Of a stretch of DNA of 64,000 nucleotides, positions 8,080 to 17,836 are shown one piece after another; within the stretch, counting starts at the first letter, position 1; each line of letters starts with the position of its first letter. The position numbers were made by a program, and so were the translations under genes. A model generated the notes under the pieces. The model was not told where the DNA came from, ran no database searches, and saw only the letters and a program-made list of their open reading frames with translations. This stretch comes from Pseudomonas viridiflava (GTDB lineage: Bacteria; Pseudomonadota; Gammaproteobacteria; Pseudomonadales; Pseudomonadaceae): positions 186,001 to 250,000 of the forward strand of contig NZ_UWFN01000328.1 of assembly GCF_900602065.1 (NCBI RefSeq), written 5' to 3'.

Positions 8080-9663
8080 ATGACCCAACAGGCCGCCGAA
8101 GTCGCGAAACGCCGCACTTTCGCCATTATTTCCCACCCGGATGCGGGTAAAACCACCATCACAGAAAAACTGCTGTTGATGGGCAAGGCCATTTCCGTCG
8201 CCGGCACGGTGAAATCTCGCAAGTCCGATCGTCACGCGACATCCGACTGGATGGAAATGGAGAAGCAACGCGGCATCTCCATCACCACCTCGGTCATGCA
8301 GTTCCCGTATCGCGATCACATGATCAACCTGCTCGACACCCCGGGCCACGAAGACTTCTCCGAAGATACCTATCGCACCCTCACTGCCGTCGACTCGGCG
8401 CTGATGGTGCTCGATGGTGGTAAAGGGGTTGAGCCTCGGACCATCGCGCTGATGGACGTGTGCCGTCTGCGTGACACGCCGATCGTCAGCTTCATCAACA
8501 AACTCGACCGCGATATTCGCGACCCGATCGAGTTGCTGGACGAGATCGAAGCGGTCCTGAAAATCAAGGCTGCGCCAGTTACCTGGCCGATTGGGTGCTA
8601 CCGCGACTTCAAGGGTGTTTACCACCTGGCTGACGACTACATCATTGTCTACACCGCAGGCCATGGCCACGAGCGAACTGAAACCAAGATCATCCAGAAG
8701 CTGGATTCGGACGAAGCCCGCGCTCATTTGGGCGACGAGTACGACCGCTTCGTTGAGCAACTGGAGCTGGTGCAAGGCGCCTGCCACGAGTTCAATCAGG
8801 AAGAGTTCATCAACGGTCAACTGACCCCGGTGTTCTTCGGTACGGCTCTGGGCAACTTCGGTGTTGACCACGTACTGGATGCGGTCGTGAACTGGGCACC
8901 CAAGCCTTTGGCCCGTGTTGCCAACGAACGTACCGTTGAACCGGTTGAAGAGAAATTCAGCGGCTTCGTGTTCAAGATCCAGGCAAACATGGACCCGAAA
9001 CACCGCGACCGTATCGCGTTCATGCGTATCTGTTCGGGCCGCTACGACAAGGGCATGAAAATGCGCCATGTGCGTCTGGGCAAGGACGTGCGGATCGGCG
9101 ACGCGCTGACGTTCTTCTCCTCCGAGCGTGAAATGCTTGAAGAGGCTTACGCGGGCGACATCATCGGTTTGCACAACCACGGCACGATTCAGATCGGCGA
9201 TACCTTCACCGAAGGCGAAAGCCTGGGTTTCACCGGTATCCCGCACTTCGCCCCGGAACTGTTCCGCCGCGTGCGTCTGAAGGATCCGCTCAAGTCCAAG
9301 CAATTGCGTCAAGGCTTGCAGCAACTGGCCGAAGAAGGCGCCACGCAGGTGTTCTTCCCGCTGCGCAGCAACGACATCATTCTTGGCGCCGTCGGTGTGC
9401 TGCAGTTCGATGTGGTCGCCAGCCGCCTGAAGGAAGAATACAAAGTCGAATGCGCCTACGAGCCGATCACTGTGTATTCAGCCCGCTGGATCGATTGCGC
9501 GGACAAGAAGAAGCTCGAAGAGTTTGAAGTCAAAGCGGTGGAAAACCTGGCAATGGACGGCGGCGGTCACCTGACCTACCTCGCGCCAACGCGGGTTAAC
9601 CTGGCCTTGATGGAAGAGCGCTGGGCTGACGTGAAATTCCGCGCGACGCGTGAACATCATTAA
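8080..9663 (+). CDS. prfC: Peptide chain release factor 3 (GTPase)
   Basis: 527 residues, the normal length of RF3, which removes RF1/RF2 from the ribosome after peptide release and takes part in post-peptidyl-transfer quality control. GTPase motifs are intact: G1 HPDAGKTT near residue 20, G2 region ISITTSV, G3 DTPGHEDF near 87 and G4 NKLD near 142. The EF-G-like domains II and III follow. The start at ATG 8080 has a weak AGGCGA site but fits the family N-terminus. It stands alone, with REP family B downstream. Confidence 0.97.
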   Translation: MTQQAAEVAKRRTFAIISHPDAGKTTITEKLLLMGKAISVAGTVKSRKSDRHATSDWMEMEKQRGISITTSVMQFPYRDHMINLLDTPGHEDFSEDTYRTLTAVDSALMVLDGGKGVEPRTIALMDVCRLRDTPIVSFINKLDRDIRDPIELLDEIEAVLKIKAAPVTWPIGCYRDFKGVYHLADDYIIVYTAGHGHERTETKIIQKLDSDEARAHLGDEYDRFVEQLELVQGACHEFNQEEFINGQLTPVFFGTALGNFGVDHVLDAVVNWAPKPLARVANERTVEPVEEKFSGFVFKIQANMDPKHRDRIAFMRICSGRYDKGMKMRHVRLGKDVRIGDALTFFSSEREMLEEAYAGDIIGLHNHGTIQIGDTFTEGESLGFTGIPHFAPELFRRVRLKDPLKSKQLRQGLQQLAEEGATQVFFPLRSNDIILGAVGVLQFDVVASRLKEEYKVECAYEPITVYSARWIDCADKKKLEEFEVKAVENLAMDGGGHLTYLAPTRVNLALMEERWADVKFRATREHH

Positions 9664-9743
9664 GTAAAAGATGCGCGGTGTAGCTGACACCGCGCCGCGC
9701 CGCTTGAACATTGCATGAGTGCCCGGACTGAAACCGGATTTAC

Positions 9744-9831
9744 TGTGGGAGCGAATTCATTCGCGAAGAGGGCAGACCTGAATAAAATCCGGGTCTGACA
9801 CACCACTTTCGCGAATAAATTCGCTCCCACA
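9744..9831. repeat. REP family B inverted repeat
   Basis: Arms TGTGGGAGCGAATTCATTCG and complement, 88 nt, placed between the convergent ends of prfC and ggt, where it may help end transcription or protect mRNA 3' ends. Confidence 0.85.
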
Positions 9832-9859
9832 GGGAACTGCACCACATCCAGATCGGTAA

Positions 9860-11527
9860 CTAACGCACCACCATCCCCACTCCCCTGCCCCTCGGATCCG
9901 AGGCAGTTTCCAGCTTCGTGCCGTCCACTTTGATCGCCTGCACGTTACCCATCTCCCAGCCCTGATCTTCGAGCATGTAACCCATGGCTTTGAGTTCGTC
10001 GGCAACCTTGCCGGTCAGCGGTGCGTGGGAGTCGTAGTAAATGGTGTCCTTGGGCAGTAACTGGTGATGCACACGTTGCGCGCCCACGGCTTCCTTCAGC
10101 GGGAGCTTGTAGTCGTAGATGTTGTTCAGCACCTGAAAGATCGAGGTGAAAATCCGCGAGCCACCGGGTGTGCCCAACACCAGCGTTACCTGACCGTCAC
10201 GCGTCACCAGGCTTGGGCTCATCGACGACAGCATGCGCTTGCCCGGCTCGATGGCATTGGCGCTACCGCCCACCACACCAAACGCATTGGCGACCCCCGG
10301 CTTGGAGCTGAAGTCGTCCATCTCATCGTTGAGCAGGAAGCCCGCGCCCTTCACCACCACGCCACTGCCGTAATCCCAGTTCAACGTATAGGTGTTGCTG
10401 ACCGCATTGCCCTGCTTGTCGACAATTGAAAAATGCGTGGTCTGATGTGGCTCCAACCCCGGTTTGACGTTTTCGGTCGGCGAGATCGCGGTCGGATTGA
10501 TCTCATGTGCCCGCTTGGCCAGATAACTCGGGTCGATCAACTCTGCAACGGGTGCTTTGGTGAAGTTCGGATCGCCCAGGTAATCAGCCCGGTCAGCAAA
10601 CACGCGCTTTTCGATCTCCGCCAGCAGATGAATGTACTTGGCGGAATTGAGCGCCACGCCTTTGAAGTCATCAGCCCGCTGCTCTTTGATGCCGATCAGT
10701 TGCGCCAACGCAACACCACCTGAGCTGGGCAGCGGCGCTGTGTACAACGTGTTGCCCTGCCAGTTGACGTGCAGCGGCTTGCGCCAAAGGGCTTTGTAAT
10801 CAGCAAGGTCCTGTTTGGTCACCAGCCCCTTGTCATGCTCCATCTGCTTGACCAATAGATCAGCGGTTTCGCCTGTATAGAACTCATCGGCACCTTTGTT
10901 GGCGATGCGTTCCAGCGTCTTGGCCAGTTCTGGCTGACGCAAGGTTTCACCCACTTTCATGCTGCCAAAATAATCGTTGAAGTTGGTCGTGCCTTTGAAC
11001 AGCTCCAGGGCCTCCTGACGGTACATGTATTGTTTTTCAGCCACCTTGAAGCCGTTCTGCGCATAGCCAATCGCGGGGGTCAGCAACTCAGCCCACTTCA
11101 GCTTGCCGAATTTCTGATGCGCCTCCCAAAGCCCCATCACCGTACCCGGCACGCCCACTGCACGAGCGCCAACCAGGCTCATGTTTTCAATGACCTCGCC
11201 TTTTTCGTTGAGGTACATGTTGCGGCTGGCAGCTTTAGGTGCAGTCTCGCGGTAATCGAGGAAATACGGTTTGCCGTCCATGAACAAGGTCATGAAACCA
11301 CCGCCACCAATGTTGCCAGCCTCGGGGTAGGTGACGGCGAGCGTGAACGCAGTAGCGACTGCCGCGTCCACCGCGTTGCCGCCTTTGCGCAGCACATCCG
11401 CCGCTACCTTGGCGCCGTACTCATCAGGCGACGCCACCGCACCGCCCTCCAGCGTGACGGCGAATACTGAAGAGGAACTGATGATTGCCACTGACAAAGC
11501 CAGTGTCTTGAACATAACCACTCGCAT
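9860..11527 (-). CDS. ggt: Gamma-glutamyltranspeptidase, periplasmic
   Basis: 555 residues with a short signal peptide (residues 1-23, ending VFA). Hydrolyses or transfers the gamma-glutamyl group of glutathione and related peptides in the periplasm. It is made as a proenzyme: autocleavage before the Thr of THFSIVDKQGNAVSNTYTLN (near residue 372) gives large and small subunits, and that Thr is the nucleophile. MDDFSSKPG and the SSMSPSLV and GGS oxyanion/glutamate-binding stretches of the small subunit are intact. ATG at 11527 has AAGGAA about 6 nt upstream; an internal ATG four codons on is less well placed. It is a single-gene unit with REP elements on both sides. Confidence 0.95.
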   Translation of the reverse strand: MRVVMFKTLALSVAIISSSSVFAVTLEGGAVASPDEYGAKVAADVLRKGGNAVDAAVATAFTLAVTYPEAGNIGGGGFMTLFMDGKPYFLDYRETAPKAASRNMYLNEKGEVIENMSLVGARAVGVPGTVMGLWEAHQKFGKLKWAELLTPAIGYAQNGFKVAEKQYMYRQEALELFKGTTNFNDYFGSMKVGETLRQPELAKTLERIANKGADEFYTGETADLLVKQMEHDKGLVTKQDLADYKALWRKPLHVNWQGNTLYTAPLPSSGGVALAQLIGIKEQRADDFKGVALNSAKYIHLLAEIEKRVFADRADYLGDPNFTKAPVAELIDPSYLAKRAHEINPTAISPTENVKPGLEPHQTTHFSIVDKQGNAVSNTYTLNWDYGSGVVVKGAGFLLNDEMDDFSSKPGVANAFGVVGGSANAIEPGKRMLSSMSPSLVTRDGQVTLVLGTPGGSRIFTSIFQVLNNIYDYKLPLKEAVGAQRVHHQLLPKDTIYYDSHAPLTGKVADELKAMGYMLEDQGWEMGNVQAIKVDGTKLETASDPRGRGVGMVVR

Positions 11528-11599
11528 GAGGCTTCCTTATCGTGAAGGTCAGACGAGATTGATTAATGACCAGAGAGGCCGTAAACGCAAATTTTAGAC

Positions 11600-11673
11600 C
11601 TGTAGGAGCTGCCGAAGGCTGCGATGGGGGTGTGTCAGAATTAATGCTTCGCAGCCTTCGGCAGCTCCTACAG
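11600..11673. repeat. REP family A hairpin (74 nt)
   Basis: Perfect arms CTGTAGGAGCTGCCGAAGGC and complement around a 26-nt loop containing GTCAG. It lies between the 3' end of the LysR gene (11727) and the ggt start (11527), both on the minus strand. Confidence 0.9.
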
Positions 11674-11726
11674 AGAATGCATTCACAGTCTTGTTGAATC
11701 GTCGCGGTCTAGTCGCAAGAGGCCCG

Positions 11727-12623
11727 CTACACCACATACCCCGCCATCTTCTCCTGAATGAAATCCAGGAAGCATTGAATCCTCAGCGCAAGCTGTGAGT
11801 TGCGGTAGTACACCGCGTGAATCGGCTGGCGATGACCGCTGTTGGCGGTCGGCAGGATGATTTTCAGGCGGCCCAGACGGATGTCTTCGTGGGTCATGAA
11901 ATGCGACAGACAGACGATGCCCTCACCCGCGAGCGCCAAGTGGCGCAAGGTCTCGCCACTGGAGGCGGAAATCGCAGGTTTGATAAGCAACCGATCACCT
12001 TCTGCGTGGCGCAACGGCCAATGGTTGAGGGTTTCGGTGTGGGTAAAGCCCAGCAGTGTATGGCTGGCCAGAGCGGCCACTGTTTTCGGGTGACCATGAC
12101 GCTCAAGATAGGCCGGGCTGGCCAGAATATTCAGCGGGCTACTGCCCAGAAAACGGGCATGCAGGGTTGAATCAGCAAGGGTGCCGATCCGGATGGCAAC
12201 ATCAGTACTCTGTTCCAGCAGATCAATGATCAGATCGTTGCTGTTCAGCTCCAGCTGAATTTCCGGGTAACGCTGACGAAACTCGGCCACATAGGGCACG
12301 ACCGAATGCAGCATGAATGGCGATGCCGCGTTAATTCGCAGGCGCCCGGCCGGGGTCTGGTGACGCAGGGTCAGACGCTCTTCGAGGTCTTCCATTTGCG
12401 CGAGGATCTGCCGGGCCTGCTCCAGGAAGTACTTGCCCTCTTCCGTCAGGTCCATACGTCGCGTGGTGCGGTTGATCAGGGTGGTTTCCAGCTTGGCTTC
12501 AAGGCGCGACAGCGTGCGGCTGATGGCCGATGGCGTCTGCCCGATCTGTTCGGCCGCTGCAGAAATTGAACCGCTTTCGATGACTGAAACAAATACCTGT
12601 AATTCGTCAGACCGGGCTTTCAT
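11727..12623 (-). CDS. LysR-family transcriptional regulator
   Basis: 298-residue DNA-binding regulator. A winged helix-turn-helix occupies residues 1-60 (LQVFVSVIESGSISAAAEQI, then PSAISRTLSRLE) and a periplasmic-binding-protein-like effector domain covers 90-295. The start at ATG 12623 has GGAG 8 nt upstream; a longer frame of 17 codons has none. It lies downstream of mdaB on the same strand, with a REP element in the 190-nt gap, so co-transcription is uncertain. Its N-terminus resembles regulators of the AaeR/PerR-like group that often control quinone or aldehyde genes, so mdaB is a reasonable but unproven target. Confidence 0.88.
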   Translation of the reverse strand: MKARSDELQVFVSVIESGSISAAAEQIGQTPSAISRTLSRLEAKLETTLINRTTRRMDLTEEGKYFLEQARQILAQMEDLEERLTLRHQTPAGRLRINAASPFMLHSVVPYVAEFRQRYPEIQLELNSNDLIIDLLEQSTDVAIRIGTLADSTLHARFLGSSPLNILASPAYLERHGHPKTVAALASHTLLGFTHTETLNHWPLRHAEGDRLLIKPAISASSGETLRHLALAGEGIVCLSHFMTHEDIRLGRLKIILPTANSGHRQPIHAVYYRNSQLALRIQCFLDFIQEKMAGYVV

Positions 12624-12703
12624 CCTTGTAACTCCGCTCGAAAATACGCGGGATAGTAGCGCTAATTTGAGCAAGAGTTGAAAACCAATACTGAGGGCCG
12701 AAC

Positions 12704-12797
12704 CTGTGGGAGCGAATTCATCCGCGAAGAGATCAGTACACCCAATACATATCTATTGTCTGTGCCGCCGCTTTCGCGAATGAATTCGCTCCCTCAG
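12704..12797. repeat. REP family B inverted repeat, slightly degenerate
   Basis: Left arm TGTGGGAGCGAATTCATCCG and right arm CGAATGAATTCGCTCCCTCA. The changes C for T and T for A break two pairs relative to the copies at 2101 and 9744. Confidence 0.82.
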
Positions 12798-12813
12798 GGG
12801 GCTGTGTCGCCCC

Positions 12814-13410
12814 TCAAACCTGCGATTGAACCCCAAACACCTGCGCCAAGTGCGCTTCGTAACGCTTCACGTCGTTCTCGATGTTCGGCATCTTCATGAC
12901 ATCCACCGCCAGGAAAGTCGGCAAGCCGGTCATGTCGAGGAACTCGTTGGCTTTGTGGAACGGGAAGTACACCGCATCCACACCCTTGCCTTCGAAGAAG
13001 TCAGTTGGGTCTTCAAAAGCTTGCTGTGGGGCATTCCAGGTGGCGGAAATCATGTACTGCTTGCCCTTGAGCAACCCACCGCTGCCGTACTTCTGCGACG
13101 CATCGGATCGGGTACGGCCGTCGTTGGCGTAAAGCGAACCATGCCCCTCAGTGAAGACCTCATCGATGTACTTCTTGACGGTCCAGGGTGCGCCCATCCA
13201 CCAGCCTGGCATTTGATAGATGATCACGTCTGCCCACAGGTACTTCTGCACTTCATCAATGATGTTGTAGCCGCCATCAATGAAGGTTTCTTTGACGTCG
13301 AACCCGGAGCGATCCAGGTAAGCCACCGCCGCTTCGTGCAGGGTCGCGTTGTAACGGCCATCGGAGTGAGCGAATTGTTTGCCGCCGTTCAATAACAGAA
13401 TCTTTTTCAT
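12814..13410 (-). CDS. mdaB: NADPH:quinone reductase / modulator of drug activity B
   Basis: 198-residue flavodoxin-like FAD enzyme that reduces quinones by two electrons and protects against oxidative and quinone stress in the cytoplasm. The N-terminal beta-alpha-beta (MKKILLLNGGKQFAHSDGRY) and the WWMGAPWTVKKYIDEVF stretch are characteristic of MdaB. The length matches the family (about 193-200). ATG at 13410 is followed by a normal N-terminus; the upstream region is unremarkable. It is probably a stand-alone gene; the LysR gene downstream may regulate it. Confidence 0.88.
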   Translation of the reverse strand: MKKILLLNGGKQFAHSDGRYNATLHEAAVAYLDRSGFDVKETFIDGGYNIIDEVQKYLWADVIIYQMPGWWMGAPWTVKKYIDEVFTEGHGSLYANDGRTRSDASQKYGSGGLLKGKQYMISATWNAPQQAFEDPTDFFEGKGVDAVYFPFHKANEFLDMTGLPTFLAVDVMKMPNIENDVKRYEAHLAQVFGVQSQV

Positions 13411-13551
13411 GTGTTACCCCATCAAGTAAAAGGGAGGGTCATTAAATTTGATGGGCGAAAGATACAGGCTGAGGCCTGTCAGAATAAGGCCGACGAGATC
13501 AAATGACTTTTGATCCACAAGCACGAATAGACCTTCAATTATTGAAATCGA

Positions 13552-14313
13552 CTAGCTAAGCATGAGATGCAAACCCAACATTCCCATGCCGATAAAGAAC
13601 ACCCGCCTGAACGTCTGCGCACTGATCCGTTGACGCAGCCATTGCCCGAACCACATGCCCAGCAGCGCGGGGATCAGCGCCAGAACAGAGGCCCCCAGCT
13701 CACCGCCACCCAGTGCGCCATTCCAGAACAGCCCCCCCGCCAAAGCCAGCGTCGAGACCGTGAACGACAGACCCAACGCCTGCACCAACGCGTTGCGCTC
13801 CAGACCCAATGCTTGCAGGTACGGTACCGCCGGGATCACAAACACCCCCGTGGCCGAGGTAATGATGCCGGTGATAAAACCACACGCGGGGCCGAGCCAG
13901 GCTTCATGGCGTGGCGCAATGCGCAGCGTCGGTAAAAACAGACCGCTCAAGGCGTAAAGCAACAAGGCCGCACCCAACGCCCGAGTCATCAATGGGCCGC
14001 TGCTGATGCCGATGAGCATGGACCCCAAGCCCGTCCCCAGAGCGATCATCAGCAACATAGGCCAAAGCCGCTTGAGCAGCGGTATCAGATGCCCACCCGT
14101 CATCAACTGCCAGACATTGGTCACGGTCGAAGGGATGATCAACAGGGCGGCAGCCTGCGCCGGAAGCATAGCCATCCCAAGCAAGCCCATGGCGACCGTC
14201 GGCAAGCCGAGGCCAATCACACCCTTCACGGTCCCGGCGAGTAGAAATGCCCCCAGCACCAATGTTGATAGGGCCCAGCCGAGTGTTTGATAGTGCTCGA
14301 TAATGTCGTTCAT
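13552..14313 (-). CDS. TauE/SafE (DUF81) family membrane transporter
   Basis: 253 residues, nearly all hydrophobic, with about eight membrane helices in two repeats. The conserved PSTVTNVWQL loop near residue 60 and the PYLQALGLERNALVQALGLS-type second repeat place it in the sulfite exporter TauE/SafE family, which moves small anions such as sulfite, sulfoacetate or thiosulfate-related compounds. The substrate is not readable from sequence. It is divergent from a LysR gene (14551) across 237 nt that also hold a REP hairpin, so that regulator may control it. Confidence 0.88.
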   Translation of the reverse strand: MNDIIEHYQTLGWALSTLVLGAFLLAGTVKGVIGLGLPTVAMGLLGMAMLPAQAAALLIIPSTVTNVWQLMTGGHLIPLLKRLWPMLLMIALGTGLGSMLIGISSGPLMTRALGAALLLYALSGLFLPTLRIAPRHEAWLGPACGFITGIITSATGVFVIPAVPYLQALGLERNALVQALGLSFTVSTLALAGGLFWNGALGGGELGASVLALIPALLGMWFGQWLRQRISAQTFRRVFFIGMGMLGLHLMLS

Positions 14314-14415
14314 GGGCGTATATTGGCAGCGCAGACCGTATTGGAAAATTCGCCATATACTGAGCCAGCCTCAGGCAGAGACAGAGGCTGTATTTACTTG
14401 CCGCTGTCTGAATAC

Positions 14416-14489
14416 CTGTAGGAGCTGCCGAAGGCTGCGATGGCTTCGTGTCAGGGTCAACGCTTCGCAGCCTTCGGCAGCTCCTACAG
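14416..14489. repeat. REP family A hairpin (74 nt) in a divergent promoter region
   Basis: Perfect arms CTGTAGGAGCTGCCGAAGGC and complement; the loop contains GTCAG. It sits about 60 nt upstream of the LysR start at 14551 and 100 nt upstream of the divergent TauE start. Confidence 0.9.
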
Positions 14490-14550
14490 AAAAATGTATT
14501 TCCATGCGGTGGTTTGCTTTGTTTTGAGATGAACCACACCGGAAACCCAC

Positions 14551-15453
14551 ATGCACTTCGATCTGATTGATCTACGCCTGTTTTTGAATGTGCTGGAAAG
14601 CGGCAACATCACCGCCGGAGCAGCGAGCAGTCATTTGTCGCTGGCGTCTGCGAGCGCGCGGATTCGCGGCCTTGAAGCTTCGCTGAATATCCCGCTGCTC
14701 GAACGCGGTCGGCGCGGCGTTACGCCCACGCCTGCTGGCAAGGCACTGGCGCAGCACGCACGGCTGATTCTGCAACAGGTCGAGCGCATGCAGTTTGATC
14801 TGGCGGACTACGCCAAAGGCTTTAAAGGTCAGGTACGCCTGCTGTGCAACAGCTCGACCCTCAGCGAACATTTACCTGAGCGACTCGCAGACTTTCTGGT
14901 CAGCCATCCAAACATCGACATTGATGTCGAAGAACAACCCAGCCTGCGCATCCTCCAGGCGCTGCGCCACGGTACCGCCGACATTGGCATTATTTCCGAC
15001 GCCGTCGACGCCAGTGACCTGCAAACCCGACCGTTTCGAGCGGACCCCTTAAGCCTGATCATGCCGCAGGATCATCCATTGGCCCGCGAAAAACGCCTGT
15101 ATTTCAGCCAGGCGCTGGATTACGAATTCGTCGGCCTGTCGGCCAACAGTGCGCTGGCCCTGCACCTGGAAGCTCAAGCGTTGCACGTCGGCAAACGGCT
15201 GCGCATCAGGGTGCGAGCTGAAGGCTTTGATGCAGCGATCCGAATGGCCAGCCACGGCGCAGGATTGAGTATCGTGCCGCAAGCAGCAGTGCAACGCTGG
15301 CAAGGGCAGCATGACTTCAAAAGTGTGCCGTTGAGCGACGCATGGGCCGATCGGCAATTGCTCCTGTGCGCAGTGGATTTCGATGCATTGCCCGGGTATG
15401 CGGCGGCATTGCTGGAGGCGTTGAGCATGAAAGGCCTGAGCGCCGGAAATTGA
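14551..15453 (+). CDS. LysR-family transcriptional regulator
   Basis: 300 residues. The N-terminal winged helix-turn-helix (DLRLFLNVLESGNITAGAAS, then LASASARIRGLE) is followed by an effector domain. ATG at 14551 has GGAA 7 nt upstream. Divergent from the TauE/SafE gene, the classic LysR-target layout, so control of that transporter is the first guess. Only 113 nt separate it from the epimerase gene downstream on the same strand. Confidence 0.88.
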   Translation: MHFDLIDLRLFLNVLESGNITAGAASSHLSLASASARIRGLEASLNIPLLERGRRGVTPTPAGKALAQHARLILQQVERMQFDLADYAKGFKGQVRLLCNSSTLSEHLPERLADFLVSHPNIDIDVEEQPSLRILQALRHGTADIGIISDAVDASDLQTRPFRADPLSLIMPQDHPLAREKRLYFSQALDYEFVGLSANSALALHLEAQALHVGKRLRIRVRAEGFDAAIRMASHGAGLSIVPQAAVQRWQGQHDFKSVPLSDAWADRQLLLCAVDFDALPGYAAALLEALSMKGLSAGN

Positions 15454-15566
15454 AATACGCCACCGCTACACATTTGGCAACGGGTCTGTGCCGCCAACAA
15501 TCAGCATTACCCAACCCCCCCGACTATTCTGCTTCCAGCTATTGCCAATGACCTATCAGGAAGATC

Positions 15567-16508
15567 ATGAAAATTCTCGTCACAGGCGCAACAGGTTTTA
15601 TCGGAAAAGCGCTGCTGCACAGGCTTGCCACGGAGTCTGAATACCAAGTGACAGGTTCAACCCGCCAGGAAAATCCAGAGCCATCAATGGCTTCCCTGAT
15701 TCAAGTAGGCACCGCCAATGCAGCGACCGACTGGTCCGCCGCTCTGCAAGACGTAGATGCCGTCATTCATGTTGCAGCCCATCTCGCCACGCCTGGCAGT
15801 TCGCTTAAAGAACTCAGAAGCACCAATGTCGATGGCACACTGGCCTTGGCACGGCAGGCGTTATCGGCAGGCACCCGACGTTTCATTTTCATCAGTTCGG
15901 TCGGCGTCAATGGCTCGACAACCCACCATGCCGCGTTTAACGAAATATCCCTGCCCGCCCCGGCGGATGACTACGCACAGTCAAAACTTGAAGCTGAGCA
16001 AGCGTTGCAAAAGCTATTAAAAGGCACCGAAATGGAATGGGTAATCATCCGCCCACCGCTGGTGTACGCAGGACACGCACCGAGAAATTTTTCTCGATTG
16101 ATGCAATGGGTAAGTTCGGGCGTGCCCATGCCGTTTGCCGCCATTCATAACCGGCGCAGCATGATTGCCCTGGATAATCTGGTGGATTTCATTGCGCTGT
16201 GTATCAAGCACCCGGCGGCTGCCAACGAGCTTTTTCTGATATCCGACGGCACTGACATGTCTACTGCCCAACTGGTGACGCACCTGGCGAACGGCATGGG
16301 TTCCAGCGCCCGACTAGTGCCTGTGCCCAAGTCGTTATTGCGCCATGGGGCCAGGTTGCTCGGTAAAGGCCCGATGTATTCAACGCTGTGTGCGTCATTG
16401 GCGGTTGATTCGGACAAAGCCCGTCGAGTGCTCGGCTGGACGCCGCCCTTGGCAACCATTGATGCGTTGATACAAAGCGGTCGTGACTACCGCAGGTTGA
16501 ACACCTGA
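15567..16508 (+). CDS. NAD-dependent epimerase/dehydratase (extended SDR)
   Basis: 313 residues with an intact Rossmann start (MKILVTGATGFIGKALLHRL), the SSVGVNG strand carrying the catalytic Ser (about residue 112) and the YAQSK catalytic Tyr/Lys near 140. It belongs to the extended SDRs close to UDP-hexose 4-epimerases and dTDP-sugar reductases. AGGAAG precedes the ATG by 4 nt. No sugar-nucleotide genes are adjacent, so the substrate is open: a nucleotide sugar for surface glycans or a small-molecule ketone are both possible. Confidence 0.85.
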   Translation: MKILVTGATGFIGKALLHRLATESEYQVTGSTRQENPEPSMASLIQVGTANAATDWSAALQDVDAVIHVAAHLATPGSSLKELRSTNVDGTLALARQALSAGTRRFIFISSVGVNGSTTHHAAFNEISLPAPADDYAQSKLEAEQALQKLLKGTEMEWVIIRPPLVYAGHAPRNFSRLMQWVSSGVPMPFAAIHNRRSMIALDNLVDFIALCIKHPAAANELFLISDGTDMSTAQLVTHLANGMGSSARLVPVPKSLLRHGARLLGKGPMYSTLCASLAVDSDKARRVLGWTPPLATIDALIQSGRDYRRLNT

Positions 16509-16520
16509 AAACGCGCCAAT

Positions 16521-16557
16521 AAAAAACCCGCTCCGGAGGATGAATCCGGAGCGGGTT
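16521..16557 (-). terminator. Intrinsic terminator of the OprD-family porin gene
   Basis: A perfect 13-bp stem AACCCGCTCCGGA/TCCGGAGCGGGTT is followed on the minus strand by a U-run (plus-strand AAAAAA at 16521-16526). It lies 26 nt beyond the porin stop and may also serve the epimerase gene from the other side. Confidence 0.85.
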
Positions 16558-16582
16558 ACATCTCGATGGGGATCGAAACGGG

Positions 16583-17836
16583 TTACAGGATGCTGATCGG
16601 GTACTCGATGATCAGACGCGTGTCATCGATTTTACCGGCACCATCAGAGGACGGGCTACGGTAGCTGGCAGCACGAACTCGCAGGCTCAGATCCTTGGCA
16701 GGGCCGGACTGGAAGACATACTTCGCTTCGATGTCGCGTTCCCAGGCCTTGGCATCATCACTGGTCGCGGTTTTGAAGTCGGTGCCTTTCACATACCGCG
16801 TCATGAAGCTCAGACCCGGCACGCCATAGGTCGCCATGTTCAGGTCGTAACGAGCCTGCCAGGACTTCTCGTCTTCATGGTTGAAGTCGGAATACTGAAC
16901 CGAGTTACCGAGGAAGATGGTGCTATTACCGTCGATACCGTAGTCGTAGCCTTTGGTGCCGTTGACCACCTGACGACCCACCTGGAAGGTGTGCGCGCCA
17001 ATGCTGTACGACGCCGTGAGGCTCCAGATGGTGTTGTCGTATTTGCCCAACTCTTCTTTGCCAATGCTCTTGGTGTCGTAAGCGTTGAGGTCAAACTTCA
17101 CGGCATCTTGCGGCGTCAGCGCGAGCGCATAGGTCAGGCTGCCGTAGTATTTGCGCCAGACATCTTCGACGTTGGAGTAGTACGCGCTGGTCGACAGGTT
17201 CTTGTTGAACTTGTACGCGCCGCCACCGAAGTTGATGACGTCCAGGCCCGCATTATCGTGGGAACTCTGGTTACGGTTTCTCAGTGCTGTGAAGTGACCG
17301 CCTTGCAGCGTGAGGTTATCGATCTCATTGCTGGTGACCAAAAGACCTTGGGCAGTTTCCGGCAACAGACGGCTGTCAGAGGTGGCGAACACCGGGTTGT
17401 TGACAACCTGATCACCAAACTTGAGCACAGTTTTGGAGATGCGCATTTTTACTGCTGCGCCCGCATAGCCGTAGTCGTCTTTAACGCCTTGGCCATCTTT
17501 GGTGGGTTGCAGCAAACCGGTGCCGCCGCCGAAGCGACCACCGCCGGTGTCCAGCTTCATGCCGTACAGGCCAATGGCATCAAGACCGAAACCTACAGTG
17601 CCTTGGGTGAAGCCGGATTCGAAGTTACCGATGAAGCCCTGAGCCCACTCTTCGCCGTAAGCTTTGGTCGCGTTAGTCGCGCGGTTATCACGGTTCATGT
17701 ACATGTTGCGCGCCTTGACGTTCAACTTGGCGCCTTCCATAAAACCCTTGGCGTCTGCCTGAGAATCAGCGAAAACCGGCTGCACAGATCCCGCTGCCAC
17801 TGCCAAGGCAATGACACTCAATTTACTGACATTCAT
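16583..17836 (-). CDS. OprD-family outer-membrane porin
   Basis: 417-residue outer-membrane channel for small nutrients such as amino acids or carboxylates. Signal peptide at residues 1-23 (cleavage after VFA), then an OprD pattern of alternating strands with the family's EEWAQGFIGNFESGFTQGTV segment and a C-terminal strand ending YPISIL. The open frame extends 61 codons further but that part is not coding in character; ATG at 17836 has GGAGC 7 nt upstream. It lies 221 nt downstream of the aldolase/dehydrogenase genes on the same strand and may admit their substrate. Confidence 0.9.
   Translation of the reverse strand: MNVSKLSVIALAVAAGSVQPVFADSQADAKGFMEGAKLNVKARNMYMNRDNRATNATKAYGEEWAQGFIGNFESGFTQGTVGFGLDAIGLYGMKLDTGGGRFGGGTGLLQPTKDGQGVKDDYGYAGAAVKMRISKTVLKFGDQVVNNPVFATSDSRLLPETAQGLLVTSNEIDNLTLQGGHFTALRNRNQSSHDNAGLDVINFGGGAYKFNKNLSTSAYYSNVEDVWRKYYGSLTYALALTPQDAVKFDLNAYDTKSIGKEELGKYDNTIWSLTASYSIGAHTFQVGRQVVNGTKGYDYGIDGNSTIFLGNSVQYSDFNHEDEKSWQARYDLNMATYGVPGLSFMTRYVKGTDFKTATSDDAKAWERDIEAKYVFQSGPAKDLSLRVRAASYRSPSSDGAGKIDDTRLIIEYPISIL

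Noticed and set aside
8059..9324. 421-codon open frame antisense to prfC
   Set aside because: Lies wholly within a certain gene; its His/Gln/Val-rich composition is typical of the reverse complement of high-GC coding sequence.
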